Positions 49,001 to 57,197 of a DNA stretch of 64,000 nucleotides are shown piece by piece (within the stretch, counting starts at the first letter, position 1; every line of letters starts with the position of its first letter). Origin of the DNA: Legionella sp. (GTDB lineage: Bacteria; Pseudomonadota; Gammaproteobacteria; Legionellales; Legionellaceae). The DNA lies in assembly GCA_031291115.1 (NCBI GenBank), contig JARLJQ010000006.1, positions 1 to 64,000 of the forward strand, written 5' to 3'. Under the pieces are notes generated by a model that saw nothing but the letters and a program-made list of their open reading frames with translations, searched no databases and was not told the origin of the DNA. Both the position numbers and the translations under genes were made by a program.

Positions 49001-50859
49001 TTCCTGAACTGATGATACTTTGGAATAAATTAGGCCAACGAATCGATGAGCTACCAGAGATTAATGAGTTTTTACAATTGGGAATGAAGTTTGGTGGTAA
49101 AACGTGGTTCCAGTTAATCAATAGTACATTAGATATCGCTCCGGCTCATGTGCTACGAGATCATGTTCATCAATTTAAAGGATATTGGGATACTATTGAT
49201 CAGGGGTCTGGCAAAAAACAGGATAAATTAGAGCAGTTTCGTTTGGGTTGTGATCGTATAAATCAATTTTATGCTGCAATTAAAGTATTTGCTCTTTCGG
49301 AACAAAGTCGTTTAACGAAACAATTTAGTGCATTGGATGACGATAAATTTAACTATATGATTGGCTTTATAAGCGATACTCAGACTTTAACTTCATGTAG
49401 ACCACATGCTTTTAAAGCAATGTTAGCTTATTTTAATGACGAATCAATTTCTTTATCCCGTGGTAAGTTGTTAGGTCAGGTCATTTTGCAAGCCGCTCAT
49501 TATCAGGAACAGCATCCTGACATTGCGATAGAACACCTATTAAACGGTATTGAACGTTTTAAAGACTGCAATGACAAGACCTTAGAGCTCTTGCTGCATT
49601 TGATGAAGCAAACTCCAGAATACGATCATACTATGGAGCCTTTATTCGATAATACAGTCTTTTATCTGGACAAGCATGTTGCTCCCGCAGCCCAAGCTGA
49701 AGTGCAAGAAGTGATACAGGAGTTTTATGCGGCAGCCAAAAAACAACGTGGCGAACCGAAGAAAATTGATGAAAGCATACGTTTTGATTTTGTGCATAAA
49801 ACTTCGAAAGAGCAAAATCGACGTATAAGCTTGATGCATTTATTACAGCAACAAGTATTTGTGACCACTAAAGCTCATACAACTGATCATCATGATTATC
49901 TGTGGAGCGTGAAACAAAATGAGCAAATGACAGAGCTTGGATTTAATCAATACATACAACACACCCAAGCGCTGTTAGACGCCAAGCCTGCCAAGCCTCA
50001 TGTGAGTCAAGTTCGAGATTTAACCGTGAAGCAGCAAGATAACTTATTGCAGCTAACCGATGAATTAGCGGTTATTGGTAAACCTAGATTAGCTCTGGTA
50101 CCTGATGCGATGACAGATAAATTAAAAAATGTTCATTTAGCTGCGGATTTAACTAAAATAGTGAATAAATACCACTACTCCTTATTTAAATCCATCGAAC
50201 GAACCGTTATTGGTTTTGCGCTAAAAGAACAGGTAAGTCAAATTGCGGAATTAGATGCTCCTGGATATCAGGCTGTTTTAGATACTATTAGGGATGCTAA
50301 AAAACACGTGATGGAAAGAGATCTTGATGAAAATGAACGTCCTGATAGATGGTTTAAAGTACATAGAAGCGGTCAGAGTCGTTTATATAATACATTGAAT
50401 CAAATGCAAGATATGGTACTGCGTCATTGGTCACAAGATAATGCGAGCTTAACGGATATTATTAAGTATCAAGAATATAATAAACAAGAGTTTAAAGATT
50501 TAGTGGGTTATTTAGATAGATCTATAAAATTTCATTGCGCTACTAATTATCTATCGCCTGATGATCCTAAATACAATGACCTCAAGCATCGAGCGGATCG
50601 TTTTTTTGGTACGAAAAGAAAGAGTCATATCGAATCTTTAAATACTGCACTGCAAACCTTCAAGGATGCACTCGATGGAGGAGACATAACAGCAGATTCT
50701 GTACGTAAACTAATGAACGAGTTACGGAATGATGTAGCTCAACTTCCTGGTCATATAAAGACTTTGGCTAACGAAGTGTTAGCAAGAGGAGATTCATTGT
50801 TGATGAATCTTGAGCAAAAACCTGCTTTAGAAGGGATTCAAGGCGCATTTAAACTCTAA
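40054..50859 (+). CDS. Giant protein with embedded SecA-like ATPase motor
   Basis: 3601 aa, no signal peptide and no clear membrane segments. A SecA-type motor core lies at about 2000-2540: Walker A MGEGKS (2047-2052), a CTAKRSLAERDLQEYKNVYDYLG stretch matching SecA's nucleotide-domain NDYLAKRD region, DEFD (2148-2151) in place of DEVD, FSGT (2343-2345 region) in place of MTGT, then YGTQVLHVPTNQ, ASGFGRGDNV (2472-2481) and QKGGRTARNG (2499-2508) for the last helicase motifs. The flanks (1-560 with a leucine-rich end near 500-545, a Gln-rich stretch at 796-818, and long helical regions to the C-terminus) are not SecA. ATPase function is likely; the task is unknown. A translocated effector or a cytoplasmic remodeller are both possible. 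Confidence 0.75.
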   Translation: MFNELYPHLNAKYNIDNFEVVFEALEKHFSDVFQLNVLEDIAKSGLSGGSYERLFDKCMHKLADLHTVEEVVAKLYEVMLRSEITQDIKSQFIFVPSVGHQSSKQFGFLEKTAVDTLKVGEPLSFIDMMRLTNGINGLAVKAGKAVRNVSVVHLNHLIASARIRDEVLSNSEALLINLHRDVRGIPKWGVINFTKQPLQVYCETPLTEREKSELQSVLNTALSEDQFIGATANSLPSTGYTAIAWLDNNITKTWDFDVNADFVYLLKTMIILYFGGDQPGMEFRFTQDERTEYCTEHFQKMIASCEKDENDSLDNIKPGFVFGRYANLLPLGALGEQSFRPGDFSKIIQIVGANRWSLDNITPYCNKGVRTLPYGFIGTLTNYPNLVTETEQSVELAVPENLNIELLKRYYLQACKAAGANNVFFDLLWDNITRPGSSETRQEFYATMLLLAFVRSKAKKRELIITLPAHLQLIEEEQQFIIKNLSENPYVTELTINEDNYSLLRIKEALIPALARNRWLAEKGYLPPLVDDYWRQAARYWLIHLYETPNILEPKEEHELFKRCVLEMGLTGLNELLGFLNDESNHEFVQNIFGSNKPAFYAACTHEVYPKYLDVLLTYLQMRSYFPFSELGISYQPGNNQRLVSLVDEINKLEQFEKTTFTDCLKNPKHCKEFLAELIKAAQEKQWVGLIVIPELEDPESASNQLRELRVMYTFLNDVILHNRHLTVAVMEIKKIQEQTDFTMPGAQAAASSSGSMNAAKSIELNNQEITHISESSLNHLREDSKWPLRKGGVVQLQLQQQQQIEQVRQIQQEQQKMVMNTLEEAITSELVDYNNIERLLAKYFEEFEDENPVKDGAATLKTESETLLQGFFHTWINANPETNATHVIKQMTPEAAKALLRHHSRLPSGLNPENLPKGFYTQQSKDKHLILCYSPELSYINLPNALTLNLNVNVPKAEAWEGDFRQFDLKKYTQFSVQFDKDDWHNMIIFAQLQPQQASYDAAFDDFLWSNASIQGKLEENQDKIKKHWLVFLQAWQYAGEEGVDQFIARSDARLTLTLPHAKDRVLSKISSPELRQWSNQIEMDERYLRALGQIYYRYGDLGLTTFLSKLRQLEAVLGADFFNHFNQTIIAASDNFNCFINPKFFVVLDEMMTKLKPHDAAGNLLAWKVVMEKHMKAVGWENIDTLWHGFEYFVTELTQLGLKLEGHEFDAISSENMLVAMDRILKSLNQIPDMDMQQNFLQSLADLDLTYGGVHYALQHEGFKYFDRQLELHDFVLGAPTYSPDLASLYLWPQNQEAELKMKRTLASQSQLSQQAYRILTDKLSNSDIASRHQLMWLLHTQYNATDIDSIVQSLDGVAPDFQRLIALHLHQAVYGLGNKQLAIDFKAVSALESFAASENIASLLEQYPHGTLLEAASILYQKKRWSNTNVQQLTTLLSAPLHKPDAYPDYLAREAYKLATLFSISNPDKLLEFYTNTSDLRPVVQNELRLLINQLLSINYATSDLDALDSAGNWDLLLQCINAMKGDLAHAATHRIAFMEQLDTQGLQFKYSKSGDLRVILNQPADRPADLGYIVDHEDRLWSFMQKHLLVSVQGDAKDTLKPLMRFFKKLQLNRTYLNEIEPLLSSLETAKEGRYWSATYFYQLLRALQPEDDQMSFPISLIKVMLEEETIAPKLIDSVEKEFPALLIEPLQLILRNTVFDREQQATLCQIVLREYNWQGNVSLLQQIMSTLSTEGYAESRSYALAILAKSTNFYDLEKRFENCRWLLQHQVDPRVAGQWTQTTALWLKALSERKQEEDLFAQIKSQFEDSPLRLSLVLHIVAFSTLRQGLGNNESYLHELNKKASKLVNGLAEMEEQDLIELARAYPQEPSPSADDILRLIKKQKTKNISWSESLDTYNRQPFPEPRTDYGLVSDTRDADLQRMIADTNVSSDQAHQGLSAEKSAQLTLIFSYLKQLESAKEFLDNSKKPVSKMTQEELAKAFHAYSKAIPQDDITRTKVWTILFEVLGRTTRKYPHLAQQFALISNDIAVTSSTRVLQLLMGEGKSHYVAMRAIRHAGQGLIVDVCTAKRSLAERDLQEYKNVYDYLGITTAYIHPKSSHASYMDNQVHYSTLGDLSLFLDEQSYTNQPIVIDPQHRVALFDEFDFIRFEEGRKTEYNYARPTGKTPKQMTWFYQAVNEFYTSHRNELVASGDINLDMLRAFAKSLIGNAGENEEKQHLIHSILRDPMYMVQWLQSAHEAHTLEWGVGFTVRELNIKVGDEAYPMREVIPLSSDNQKMEGSTFSAGVHQLLAVRLNTEARFEGKPQNFHIHPESNIISSQIAAQRMNELWAKWEGFSGTISAAQMAFLNKEYGTQVLHVPTNQNDLRFWHKPAFYRNDEARITALVQQIRTCIENKQSILFSCKNDKKVEQLNAILKGKFTKEELDKHFIFYTNEESRGAFEVLADKFAKESWHGGKKQHAVGLVASGFGRGDNVGVEAVFLFDVNDTNDLLQKGGRTARNGAEGEVFQFYLVDELRHEEERLWEVLAIIVPAVIDDLKEKLNEVVGETEDERLFERIMLLREYVFTLQNAANQGYHNALAQYSSWGMNALGVIDDPAVRQELTTKFSFQLKKLDKLWIDISSQEQLSVDEKIEKIEQQIGTMSIEFTARCNEEELQITPFELARRKPNSVNLVIPEPPRKPTDQDRVIASICSVMSHLPDLLLTDHKVSTIPHDLELLALREDKLQQFAKRITSCTSAVEFMHKLKLSVMQIENPSEAWVALEGAASIKIDTEALFVGVSDSVKVRCALAFDGLLPDLQSQIIAALGVNNLVSADARINEALPIIEYLGTFSLEQQNNWGSEFISKIGQLHQSTTPKLLSLRLNTSHPMSYSHFTALGAILVKTLSKTKALDDQELFDLYSQLDRAVAVAPEQRIRMLAKWEAWMASLPKEEVKPFLMTFCYNMEHFKEGENWDTFSTLVKKTQDWWNKGGEHAYVPELMILWNKLGQRIDELPEINEFLQLGMKFGGKTWFQLINSTLDIAPAHVLRDHVHQFKGYWDTIDQGSGKKQDKLEQFRLGCDRINQFYAAIKVFALSEQSRLTKQFSALDDDKFNYMIGFISDTQTLTSCRPHAFKAMLAYFNDESISLSRGKLLGQVILQAAHYQEQHPDIAIEHLLNGIERFKDCNDKTLELLLHLMKQTPEYDHTMEPLFDNTVFYLDKHVAPAAQAEVQEVIQEFYAAAKKQRGEPKKIDESIRFDFVHKTSKEQNRRISLMHLLQQQVFVTTKAHTTDHHDYLWSVKQNEQMTELGFNQYIQHTQALLDAKPAKPHVSQVRDLTVKQQDNLLQLTDELAVIGKPRLALVPDAMTDKLKNVHLAADLTKIVNKYHYSLFKSIERTVIGFALKEQVSQIAELDAPGYQAVLDTIRDAKKHVMERDLDENERPDRWFKVHRSGQSRLYNTLNQMQDMVLRHWSQDNASLTDIIKYQEYNKQEFKDLVGYLDRSIKFHCATNYLSPDDPKYNDLKHRADRFFGTKRKSHIESLNTALQTFKDALDGGDITADSVRKLMNELRNDVAQLPGHIKTLANEVLARGDSLLMNLEQKPALEGIQGAFKL

Positions 50860-50888
50860 TTAACGTGAGTTTCGTATAAGACACCGAT

Positions 50889-50930
50889 CATAGATACTGC
50901 CTTTAAAGACAGTATCTATGTTCTTATTAT
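50889..50930 (+). terminator. Rho-independent terminator after the giant gene
   Basis: Perfect 11-base arms CATAGATACTG and CAGTATCTATG with a ten-base loop, followed by TTCTTATTAT. It starts 30 bases after the stop, so the giant gene probably ends its own transcript here. The rest of the 278-base gap to 51138 holds an ATATTGT/ACAATAT inverted repeat (50975-50999) and no gene. Confidence 0.75.
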
Positions 50931-51137
50931 AAAATTGACGTGTTTTATCTGACAATAACTTTGTTTGTTGCGATATATTGTGTTTTTTTGATACAATATG
51001 GTTGCTTTTGGCTTGTGTGGTTTTTTTTATATCAAGTCAATTAAAACAAAAGTTTGTCTAATGGGCATCGTTTTTAAAATGAACGGACTTTCGTCTATAG
51101 ACAGCACTGTAACATGCAATAATGAGGATTTGTATAG

Positions 51138-52433
51138 ATGAAGCCTGTTATCTCTCCAGCGCAAGCGTTATTGATATTAATTGATCACTATAAAACCGAC
51201 CTGCTTAAAATCAATAATTTAAAAAAATTGTATTTATCAGGCGCTAATGCATCTAATATTCAAGAAATTAAAATGCGTTTAACTGATCCCGCTTTATTGG
51301 AATATCATATTTCTTATGATGCCAAAACCATCAGCAATGATCCTACTCGAAGATATTTTGAAACCCACCTTGCGTATCAATCTTTAATGTTTAATTTAGA
51401 TAAAATTTGTTTGGATGATTTGGAGTTTCACTTCAATGCATTAAAAGATTTAGTACCTTTAGACGTTCAGGAGGAAATTGAGGATACGTTGAACGGTATA
51501 TTATGGAGGAGTGGTGACACTATTTCTAAAGAATATGCGAGTTACATACATCAAATAAGAGTAGGAGCATTGTTTACAACCTTAGATGTTAAAGCCAAAA
51601 ATAAAATAAGTTTATTGGCAAAATGTTCTTTCTTGAGTGTTGTTAATGCCTCTCATGTTTCTATGCCTTTAGATATCTATAACATGGATATTTATGCCAA
51701 TGAAAGTAAAGGTAAAAAAATATTAGCAGAACAGGAAACAACAAAGAATAGCCATTTGGGTTTGATGAAAAGTCATATGTTTCTTCCTTATGATGACATT
51801 GCTTGTAGAAAAACAGTATTTCCGTTTATTAAGCCATCCGACCAGGCATTTTTTGTTGAAGATTCGGTATGGGCCAGAGATAATTTTACGCGATTAGTCC
51901 ATCCTTTCTCAAACTCAATCTCCGGAACGATGCTTTCCCAGCTACGCGTTCATTTGAAATTAAAAAGTAAAGGTATTAATACCTTTACTCAATCGTTAGA
52001 CAAACTTGCGCTATACAGTCAATTAAGCATAGCAGCGATGCTCTATTATAGTGGAGGGCATTCTTTGCATGAGTTTGTAGCGCCACTTACATTAGAAGCC
52101 ACGCAGGTTGAGTTTAAATTTATTCCTGGATTTAATACTATTAGCCTTGAGTCACTATTTCTGAATAATAATCAATCAGCATTTGCCAAGGCGCTTGATA
52201 GCACCATTAACTACAATAAAGCTTATTTGTTAAGAAAAAAATTAAATGTAGAAATAGAAGCGAGAAATCTGCTATTAGAAAATACAATGGTAGACGCAGT
52301 GAAACCTCAAGCAGCTCCTCTTAGTGGAAATAAACGCCACCATTTTTTCATGGTTGATGAGTCTACCACGGTTCAGACAACGAACATCGAGAACAGTGAA
52401 TCAAAAAGACAGATGCTACAAAAATTCAAATGA
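51138..52433 (+). CDS. Unknown protein, candidate effector next to the giant gene
   Basis: 431 aa, soluble, no signal peptide. No motif I recognise. An N-terminal helical region is followed by a stretch with YYSGGHSLHEFVAPLTLEA near residues 307-325 that looks like a folded domain core. The C-terminus is polar (TTNIENSESKRQMLQKFK). It lies 278 bases after the giant gene, in the same direction but behind a terminator, so it probably has its own promoter. It is followed by hutU on the same strand. Absence of any household-family signal and its position suggest an accessory or effector role; this is inference. Confidence 0.5.
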   Translation: MKPVISPAQALLILIDHYKTDLLKINNLKKLYLSGANASNIQEIKMRLTDPALLEYHISYDAKTISNDPTRRYFETHLAYQSLMFNLDKICLDDLEFHFNALKDLVPLDVQEEIEDTLNGILWRSGDTISKEYASYIHQIRVGALFTTLDVKAKNKISLLAKCSFLSVVNASHVSMPLDIYNMDIYANESKGKKILAEQETTKNSHLGLMKSHMFLPYDDIACRKTVFPFIKPSDQAFFVEDSVWARDNFTRLVHPFSNSISGTMLSQLRVHLKLKSKGINTFTQSLDKLALYSQLSIAAMLYYSGGHSLHEFVAPLTLEATQVEFKFIPGFNTISLESLFLNNNQSAFAKALDSTINYNKAYLLRKKLNVEIEARNLLLENTMVDAVKPQAAPLSGNKRHHFFMVDESTTVQTTNIENSESKRQMLQKFK

Positions 52434-52581
52434 TATCTATGTTATTTTATTAAGAGGTATGGTTTGTTATCAAGCTACAATTTTAGTTTTTGTCTCAATT
52501 AATTTTATTAAATACCTGTCTATGCTCCTAAAGTTCTCTGGTGTATGATGCTTTTAATTCTTAGCATAGGGAGTGCGCTTT

Positions 52582-54243
52582 ATGGAACAATTCATCTCAA
52601 AGAGAGTCATTCGAGCTAATCATGGTACTGAAAAACAAGCTAAAAGTTGGTTGACTGAAGCCGCCTGGCGTATGCTTTGTAATAATCTTGATCCTGATGT
52701 AGCTGAAAATCCTGACTCTTTGGTAGTATATGGTGGCTTGGGTAAAGCAGCCCGCAACTGGGATTGCTTTCTCACAATCGAAAAAGTATTAAAAACGCTT
52801 GAAGACAATCAAACCTTACTCATTCAATCAGGCAAACCAGTTGGCGTGTTTACTACTCATGAAGACGCTCCACGAGTACTTATTGCTAATTCTAATTTGG
52901 TACCTCGTTGGGCGACTTGGGAACATTTTAATGAATTAGATAAAAAAGGTCTGATGATGTACGGCCAGATGACCGCTGGCAGCTGGATTTATATTGGCAC
53001 TCAAGGCATCGTTCAAGGTACTTATGAAACCTTCGTTTCTGCAGCACGCAAACATTATAACGGTGATTTGTCAGGCCGTTGGATTCTAACAGGTGGTTTA
53101 GGGGGCATGGGCGGGGCGCAGACCTTAGCTGGAACAATGGCTGGCGCCAGTGTTTTGGCTGTAGAATGTGATGTAACACGCATAGAAAAACGCTTGAAAA
53201 CCCGCTATCTGGATCGCTACACTGCAGATCTAGATGAAGCACTTACCTGGATTAATGAATCTTGTAAACAAAAGACGCCTTTATCAGTTGGCATTTTAGG
53301 TAATGCGGCGGAAATTTTCCCACAATTAGTAGCACGCGGTGCTGCACCCTCTTTAGTGACAGACCAAACCAGTGCACACGATCCATTAAACGGCTATTTG
53401 CCTGCAGGATGGACATTAGAACAAGCAGCCCAGTTGCGAAAAAGTGCGCCCGAAGAGGTGGTTGCTGCGGCTAAAAAATCAATGGCAACTCAGGTACATG
53501 CCATGCTGGAATTTCAAAAGCGTGGGATTCCAGTTTTTGATTACGGAAATAATATCAGGCAAATGGCTTTAGAGGCAGGTGAAAAAAATGCTTTTGCTTT
53601 TGAAGGCTTTGTTCCCGCTTATATTCGTCCTTTGTTTTGCGAAGGCATTGGTCCTTTCCGATGGGTGGCTTTATCGGGTGATCCAGAAGATATTTATGCA
53701 ACTGATGAGATGGTTAAAAAACTGCTTCCTGATAACAAACACTTACATCACTGGCTGGACATGGCCAGAGAAAAAATTGCATTTCAAGGCTTACCTGCTC
53801 GTATTTGTTGGGTTGGATTAAAAGACCGTGCCCGTTTGGCTTTAGCTTTTAATGATATGGTAAAAAATGGGGTGGTTAAAGCACCGATAGTGATTGGCCG
53901 CGATCATTTGGATTCAGGCTCTGTAGCCAGTCCTAATCGTGAAACAGAAGGCATGATGGACGGCAGTGATGCGGTTTCAGATTGGCCGTTATTAAATGCT
54001 TTATTAAATTGTGCCAGCGGTGCTACCTGGGTGAGTATTCATCATGGTGGGGGCGTTGGCATGGGCTTTTCGCAGCATGCCGGTATGGTTATTGTCGCGG
54101 ATGGAACAGAAAAAGCAGCGCAACGTCTTGCTCGCGTTTTGTTTAATGATCCGGCTACAGGCGTTATGCGTCATGCAGATGCAGGTTATGCCCTTGCTAA
54201 AGAATGTGCTAAAGAGAATTCGCTTTGGTTACCGATGGAATAA
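52582..54243 (+). CDS. hutU: Urocanate hydratase
   Basis: 553 aa. Second step of histidine degradation: urocanate to imidazolonepropionate, using tightly bound NAD+. The NAD-site stretch [20 protein letters not shown] is clear (near residues 169-188), and [26 protein letters not shown] and [17 protein letters not shown] (the catalytic Cys is in the FCEG motif) are intact. AGGGAG precedes ATG 52582; an ATG at 52573 lies closer to that site and is not preferred. Runs with hutH. Confidence 0.97.
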   Translation: MEQFISKRVIRANHGTEKQAKSWLTEAAWRMLCNNLDPDVAENPDSLVVYGGLGKAARNWDCFLTIEKVLKTLEDNQTLLIQSGKPVGVFTTHEDAPRVLIANSNLVPRWATWEHFNELDKKGLMMYGQMTAGSWIYIGTQGIVQGTYETFVSAARKHYNGDLSGRWILTGGLGGMGGAQTLAGTMAGASVLAVECDVTRIEKRLKTRYLDRYTADLDEALTWINESCKQKTPLSVGILGNAAEIFPQLVARGAAPSLVTDQTSAHDPLNGYLPAGWTLEQAAQLRKSAPEEVVAAAKKSMATQVHAMLEFQKRGIPVFDYGNNIRQMALEAGEKNAFAFEGFVPAYIRPLFCEGIGPFRWVALSGDPEDIYATDEMVKKLLPDNKHLHHWLDMAREKIAFQGLPARICWVGLKDRARLALAFNDMVKNGVVKAPIVIGRDHLDSGSVASPNRETEGMMDGSDAVSDWPLLNALLNCASGATWVSIHHGGGVGMGFSQHAGMVIVADGTEKAAQRLARVLFNDPATGVMRHADAGYALAKECAKENSLWLPME

Positions 54244-54250
54244 TAGGATT

Positions 54251-54334
54251 GTCGCTTAGAGCATAGCGAAGGATTTATTTCCCTTCTCCCAAACGGGAGA
54301 AGGGAAATAGGTCCTTCGCTATGCTCTGGACGAC
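54251..54334. repeat. Hybrid palindrome: family 1 ends with a CCTTCTCCC hairpin in the centre
   Basis: Outer arms are family 1 (GCATAGCGAAGGA and TCCTTCGCTATGC with CTCTGGACGAC). The centre, 54277-54307, is a perfect hairpin ATTTCCCTTCTCCC-AAA-CGGGAGAAGGGAAAT nearly identical in its arms to the one at 31664-31685. It begins seven bases after the hutU stop. Confidence 0.85.
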
Positions 54335-54353
54335 GGATTAAAGGAGTTAGCAG

Positions 54354-55877
54354 ATGTCAGATAGTTTTACCCTTCACCCAGGGCAATTAACCCTCGACTC
54401 AATAAAACATGCTTTAAGCACCAAAAAACCTTGTGTACTTGATGAACATGCTTTTGCTGCAATCGATGCATCACATCAGCTGGTTAAAAAAGTAATTCAG
54501 GAAAAAAAGACCGTTTATGGCATCAATACAGGGTTTGGTTCTTTAGCAAGCCAAACTATTTCACCCGATAATCTAAAGCAATTACAGCGTAATATTGTCC
54601 TTTCACATGCCTGTGGAACAGGAGAGTTGCTTTCGGATGATATTGTTTCTTTAATTTTATTATTAAAAATCAATAGCTTGGCTCAAGGCTATTCTGGTGT
54701 TCGTCTGAAGCTGATAGAAGCCTTGATTGCTTTGTATAATCATAAAGTCTATCCCTGTATTCCAGCCAAAGGTTCTGTTGGGGCATCTGGGGATTTAGTA
54801 CCCTTGGCGCATCTGGCCTTGCCTTTATTGGGAGTAGGAGAAGTTCGCTATCAAGGGAAAATAATCAGCGCATTAGAAGGGCTAAAAATTGCAGGTATTG
54901 AACTGGTTGAATTAGAAGCAAAAGAAGGGCTGGCTTTGCTCAATGGCTTACAGGTTTCAACGGCACTTGCACTCATTGCGCTGTTTACTTGTGATAATTT
55001 ATTTGAAGTGGCGCTTGTTGCTGGGGCTTTATCAGTGGAAGCTGCTCGAGGCAGTGATGTACCTTTTGATGATCGCATTCATCAAATACGTGGCCACCAA
55101 GCACAACGTGATGTGGCAGCCCATTTTAGGGAGTTATTGGCAGACAGCGCCATTCATGAGGCACATCATAATCTTTCCAGAGTACAAGATCCTTACTCAT
55201 TAAGATGCCAACCACAAATCATGGGGGCGGTATTGCATCAAATGCGTTTTGTCAGCGCCACACTTGAAGTAGAGGCTAATGCAATTTCAGATAATCCCTT
55301 AGTGTTTAGCGAGCAGGGGGACATTCTTTCCGGTGGTAATTTTCATGGAGAAATTATTGCCATGGCAGCAGATAACCTAGCTTTAGCTATTGCTGAAATG
55401 GGGGCTAATGCTGAGCGTCGGATTGCTCTATTAATTGATCAGCATTTTAGTGGTTTGCCGGCTTTTCTAGTGAAAGAGGGCGGGTTGAATTCTGGCTTTA
55501 TGATTGCTCATGTAACCGCTGCATCGTGCGCCAGCGATAATAAAGCATTGGCTCATCCGCATTCAGTGGATAGTTTGCCTACCTCAGCCAATCAGGAAGA
55601 TCATGTCTCTATGGCCACAAATGCGGCAAGAAGACTTTTTGAGATGAATGATAATACCGCAACAATCCTTGCCATAGAGTTATTAGCTGCCTGTCAGGGA
55701 CTGGAGTTTTTAAAACCCTTGAACACATCACCTATTTTACAAAAAATATATGATTTGGTACGTACGCTTGCAGCACCTTATGACAGTGATCGCTACTTCG
55801 CGCCGGATATTGCTGCAGTAAAAAAGATGATTCTTAATGAAGAGCTCACGGATTTAACTCGTACTCGCAAAGTGTAA
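54354..55877 (+). CDS. hutH: Histidine ammonia-lyase
   Basis: 507 aa. First step of histidine degradation: histidine to urocanate and ammonia. The MIO cofactor is formed from A144-S145-G146 in GSVGASGDLVPLAH. Other marks are YGINTGFG and the SLPTSANQEDHVSMA region near residue 410. AAAGGAG stands seven bases before the ATG. It follows hutU by about 110 bases filled by a hairpin repeat. hutI, hutG and a regulator are not in the window. Confidence 0.97.
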   Translation: MSDSFTLHPGQLTLDSIKHALSTKKPCVLDEHAFAAIDASHQLVKKVIQEKKTVYGINTGFGSLASQTISPDNLKQLQRNIVLSHACGTGELLSDDIVSLILLLKINSLAQGYSGVRLKLIEALIALYNHKVYPCIPAKGSVGASGDLVPLAHLALPLLGVGEVRYQGKIISALEGLKIAGIELVELEAKEGLALLNGLQVSTALALIALFTCDNLFEVALVAGALSVEAARGSDVPFDDRIHQIRGHQAQRDVAAHFRELLADSAIHEAHHNLSRVQDPYSLRCQPQIMGAVLHQMRFVSATLEVEANAISDNPLVFSEQGDILSGGNFHGEIIAMAADNLALAIAEMGANAERRIALLIDQHFSGLPAFLVKEGGLNSGFMIAHVTAASCASDNKALAHPHSVDSLPTSANQEDHVSMATNAARRLFEMNDNTATILAIELLAACQGLEFLKPLNTSPILQKIYDLVRTLAAPYDSDRYFAPDIAAVKKMILNEELTDLTRTRKV

Positions 55878-55945
55878 TGCATGGTATTTTGTAGTAAGAT
55901 ACATACCCTTATTCAAAGCACCGTTATCAATAAAAAGAGGATTAT

Positions 55946-56380
55946 GTGACTATTCAAATTTATACAGACGGCGCATGTAAGGGAAATCCCGGTCCTGGCG
56001 GTTGGGGTGTCTTACTGCGATACAACGGACAAGAAAAAACCTTGCATGGTGGCGAAGGGCATACTACTAATAATCGCATGGAATTGATGGCGGCTATTAA
56101 AGGTTTAGAATCATTAACGCGTCCTTGTGTTGTTGATTTATATACGGATTCTCAATATTTACGCCAAGGCATGATGGATTGGATGGCTGGCTGGAAAAAA
56201 AACGGTTGGCGTAATTCGAAGAAAGAGCCGGTTAAAAACGTTGACCTATGGCAGATATTAGATGCATTGGCAGCACAGCATCAGATTAAATGGCACTGGG
56301 TTAAAGGGCATTCCGGACATATTGAAAATGATAGAGTCGATGCTTTAGCCAATCAAGGCATAGAAGAGCTTAGTGAGTAA
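55946..56380 (+). CDS. rnhA: Ribonuclease HI
   Basis: 144 aa. Cuts the RNA of RNA-DNA hybrids. The start is GTG 55946, with AGAGGA four bases before; ATG 55943 runs directly into TGA and cannot be used. Catalytic carboxylates: D8 in [18 protein letters not shown]46 in [10 protein letters not shown]68 or so in DLYTDSQYL and D132 region in [11 protein letters not shown]. It overlaps dnaQ by eight bases. Confidence 0.96.
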   Translation: MTIQIYTDGACKGNPGPGGWGVLLRYNGQEKTLHGGEGHTTNNRMELMAAIKGLESLTRPCVVDLYTDSQYLRQGMMDWMAGWKKNGWRNSKKEPVKNVDLWQILDALAAQHQIKWHWVKGHSGHIENDRVDALANQGIEELSE

Positions 56381-57083
56381 ATCAATGCGACAAATTATCT
56401 TAGATACCGAAACCACGGGAATTGGGCACGAGCAAGGGCACCGGGTTATTGAAATTGGCTGTGTGGAACTGATTGATAGAAAATTAACCGGTAATCATTT
56501 TCACGTGTATCTAAACCCTAAGCGTTTAGTTGATGAAGGCGCGTTTCGTGTGCATGGAATCAGCGATGACTTTCTAAAAGACAAGCCTTTATTCGAAGAT
56601 AAAGTTTCAGAGTTTTTACAATTCATTGGCGGTTCAGAATTAATTATCCATAATGCGCCGTTCGACGTGGGCTTTTTAAATTCCGAGTTAAAGCATGCTC
56701 AATGGAAGAAAAAAATAAGCGACTATTGCGAGGTATTTGATACCTTAGCTTTTGCTCGTGATAAATTTCCTGGGCAGCGAAATAGTTTGGATGCCTTATG
56801 CAAACGCTACGGTATCGATCATTTTAATCGCGAACTCCACGGCGCATTACTCGATGCTGAAATTTTAGCCTTTGTTTATCTGGCAATGACTGGTGGACAA
56901 AGCAGCTTATTTGCTGAGGCAGAAGAAGCGGTGAAAAATTCAGCAGTTAATGTGCAAGAGATTGCAGCGCTTCATTTAGCAAATCCCGTGGTTTTAGTGG
57001 CGCAAGCTGATGAAATAGAGCAGCATAAAACCTTTGTTGCGTTTTTGAATAAGAAGTCAGGTATTGATCATTGGGAAGGTTAG
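56373..57083 (+). CDS. dnaQ: DNA polymerase III epsilon subunit (3'-5' proofreading exonuclease)
   Basis: 236 aa from GTG 56373 (ATG 56385 is an alternative). Exo I motif LDTETTGIG (D9xE11), Exo [15 protein letters not shown] and Exo III H-x4-D in [10 protein letters not shown]. The C-terminal part holds the alpha-subunit contact region. It overlaps rnhA, the usual rnhA-dnaQ neighbour pair. A family 1 repeat starts seven bases after its stop. Confidence 0.96.
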   Translation: MSKSMRQIILDTETTGIGHEQGHRVIEIGCVELIDRKLTGNHFHVYLNPKRLVDEGAFRVHGISDDFLKDKPLFEDKVSEFLQFIGGSELIIHNAPFDVGFLNSELKHAQWKKKISDYCEVFDTLAFARDKFPGQRNSLDALCKRYGIDHFNRELHGALLDAEILAFVYLAMTGGQSSLFAEAEEAVKNSAVNVQEIAALHLANPVVLVAQADEIEQHKTFVAFLNKKSGIDHWEG

Positions 57084-57090
57084 AAATATC

Positions 57091-57171
57091 GTCGTCCAGA
57101 GCGTAGCGAAGGACCTTCTGAAGGTGCTCGATGCTATCTGAAGGGAGGTCCTTCGCTACGCTCTGGATGAC
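57091..57171. repeat. Palindromic repeat, family 1, between convergent genes
   Basis: GTCGTCCAGAGCGTAGCGAA on the left, TTCGCTACGCTCTGGATGAC on the right. It lies seven bases after the dnaQ stop and 26 before the stop of the minus-strand fusion gene, so its hairpin could end transcripts from both sides. Confidence 0.9.
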
Positions 57172-57197
57172 GGTGATTTCTATGCTGCTTGAACTCA

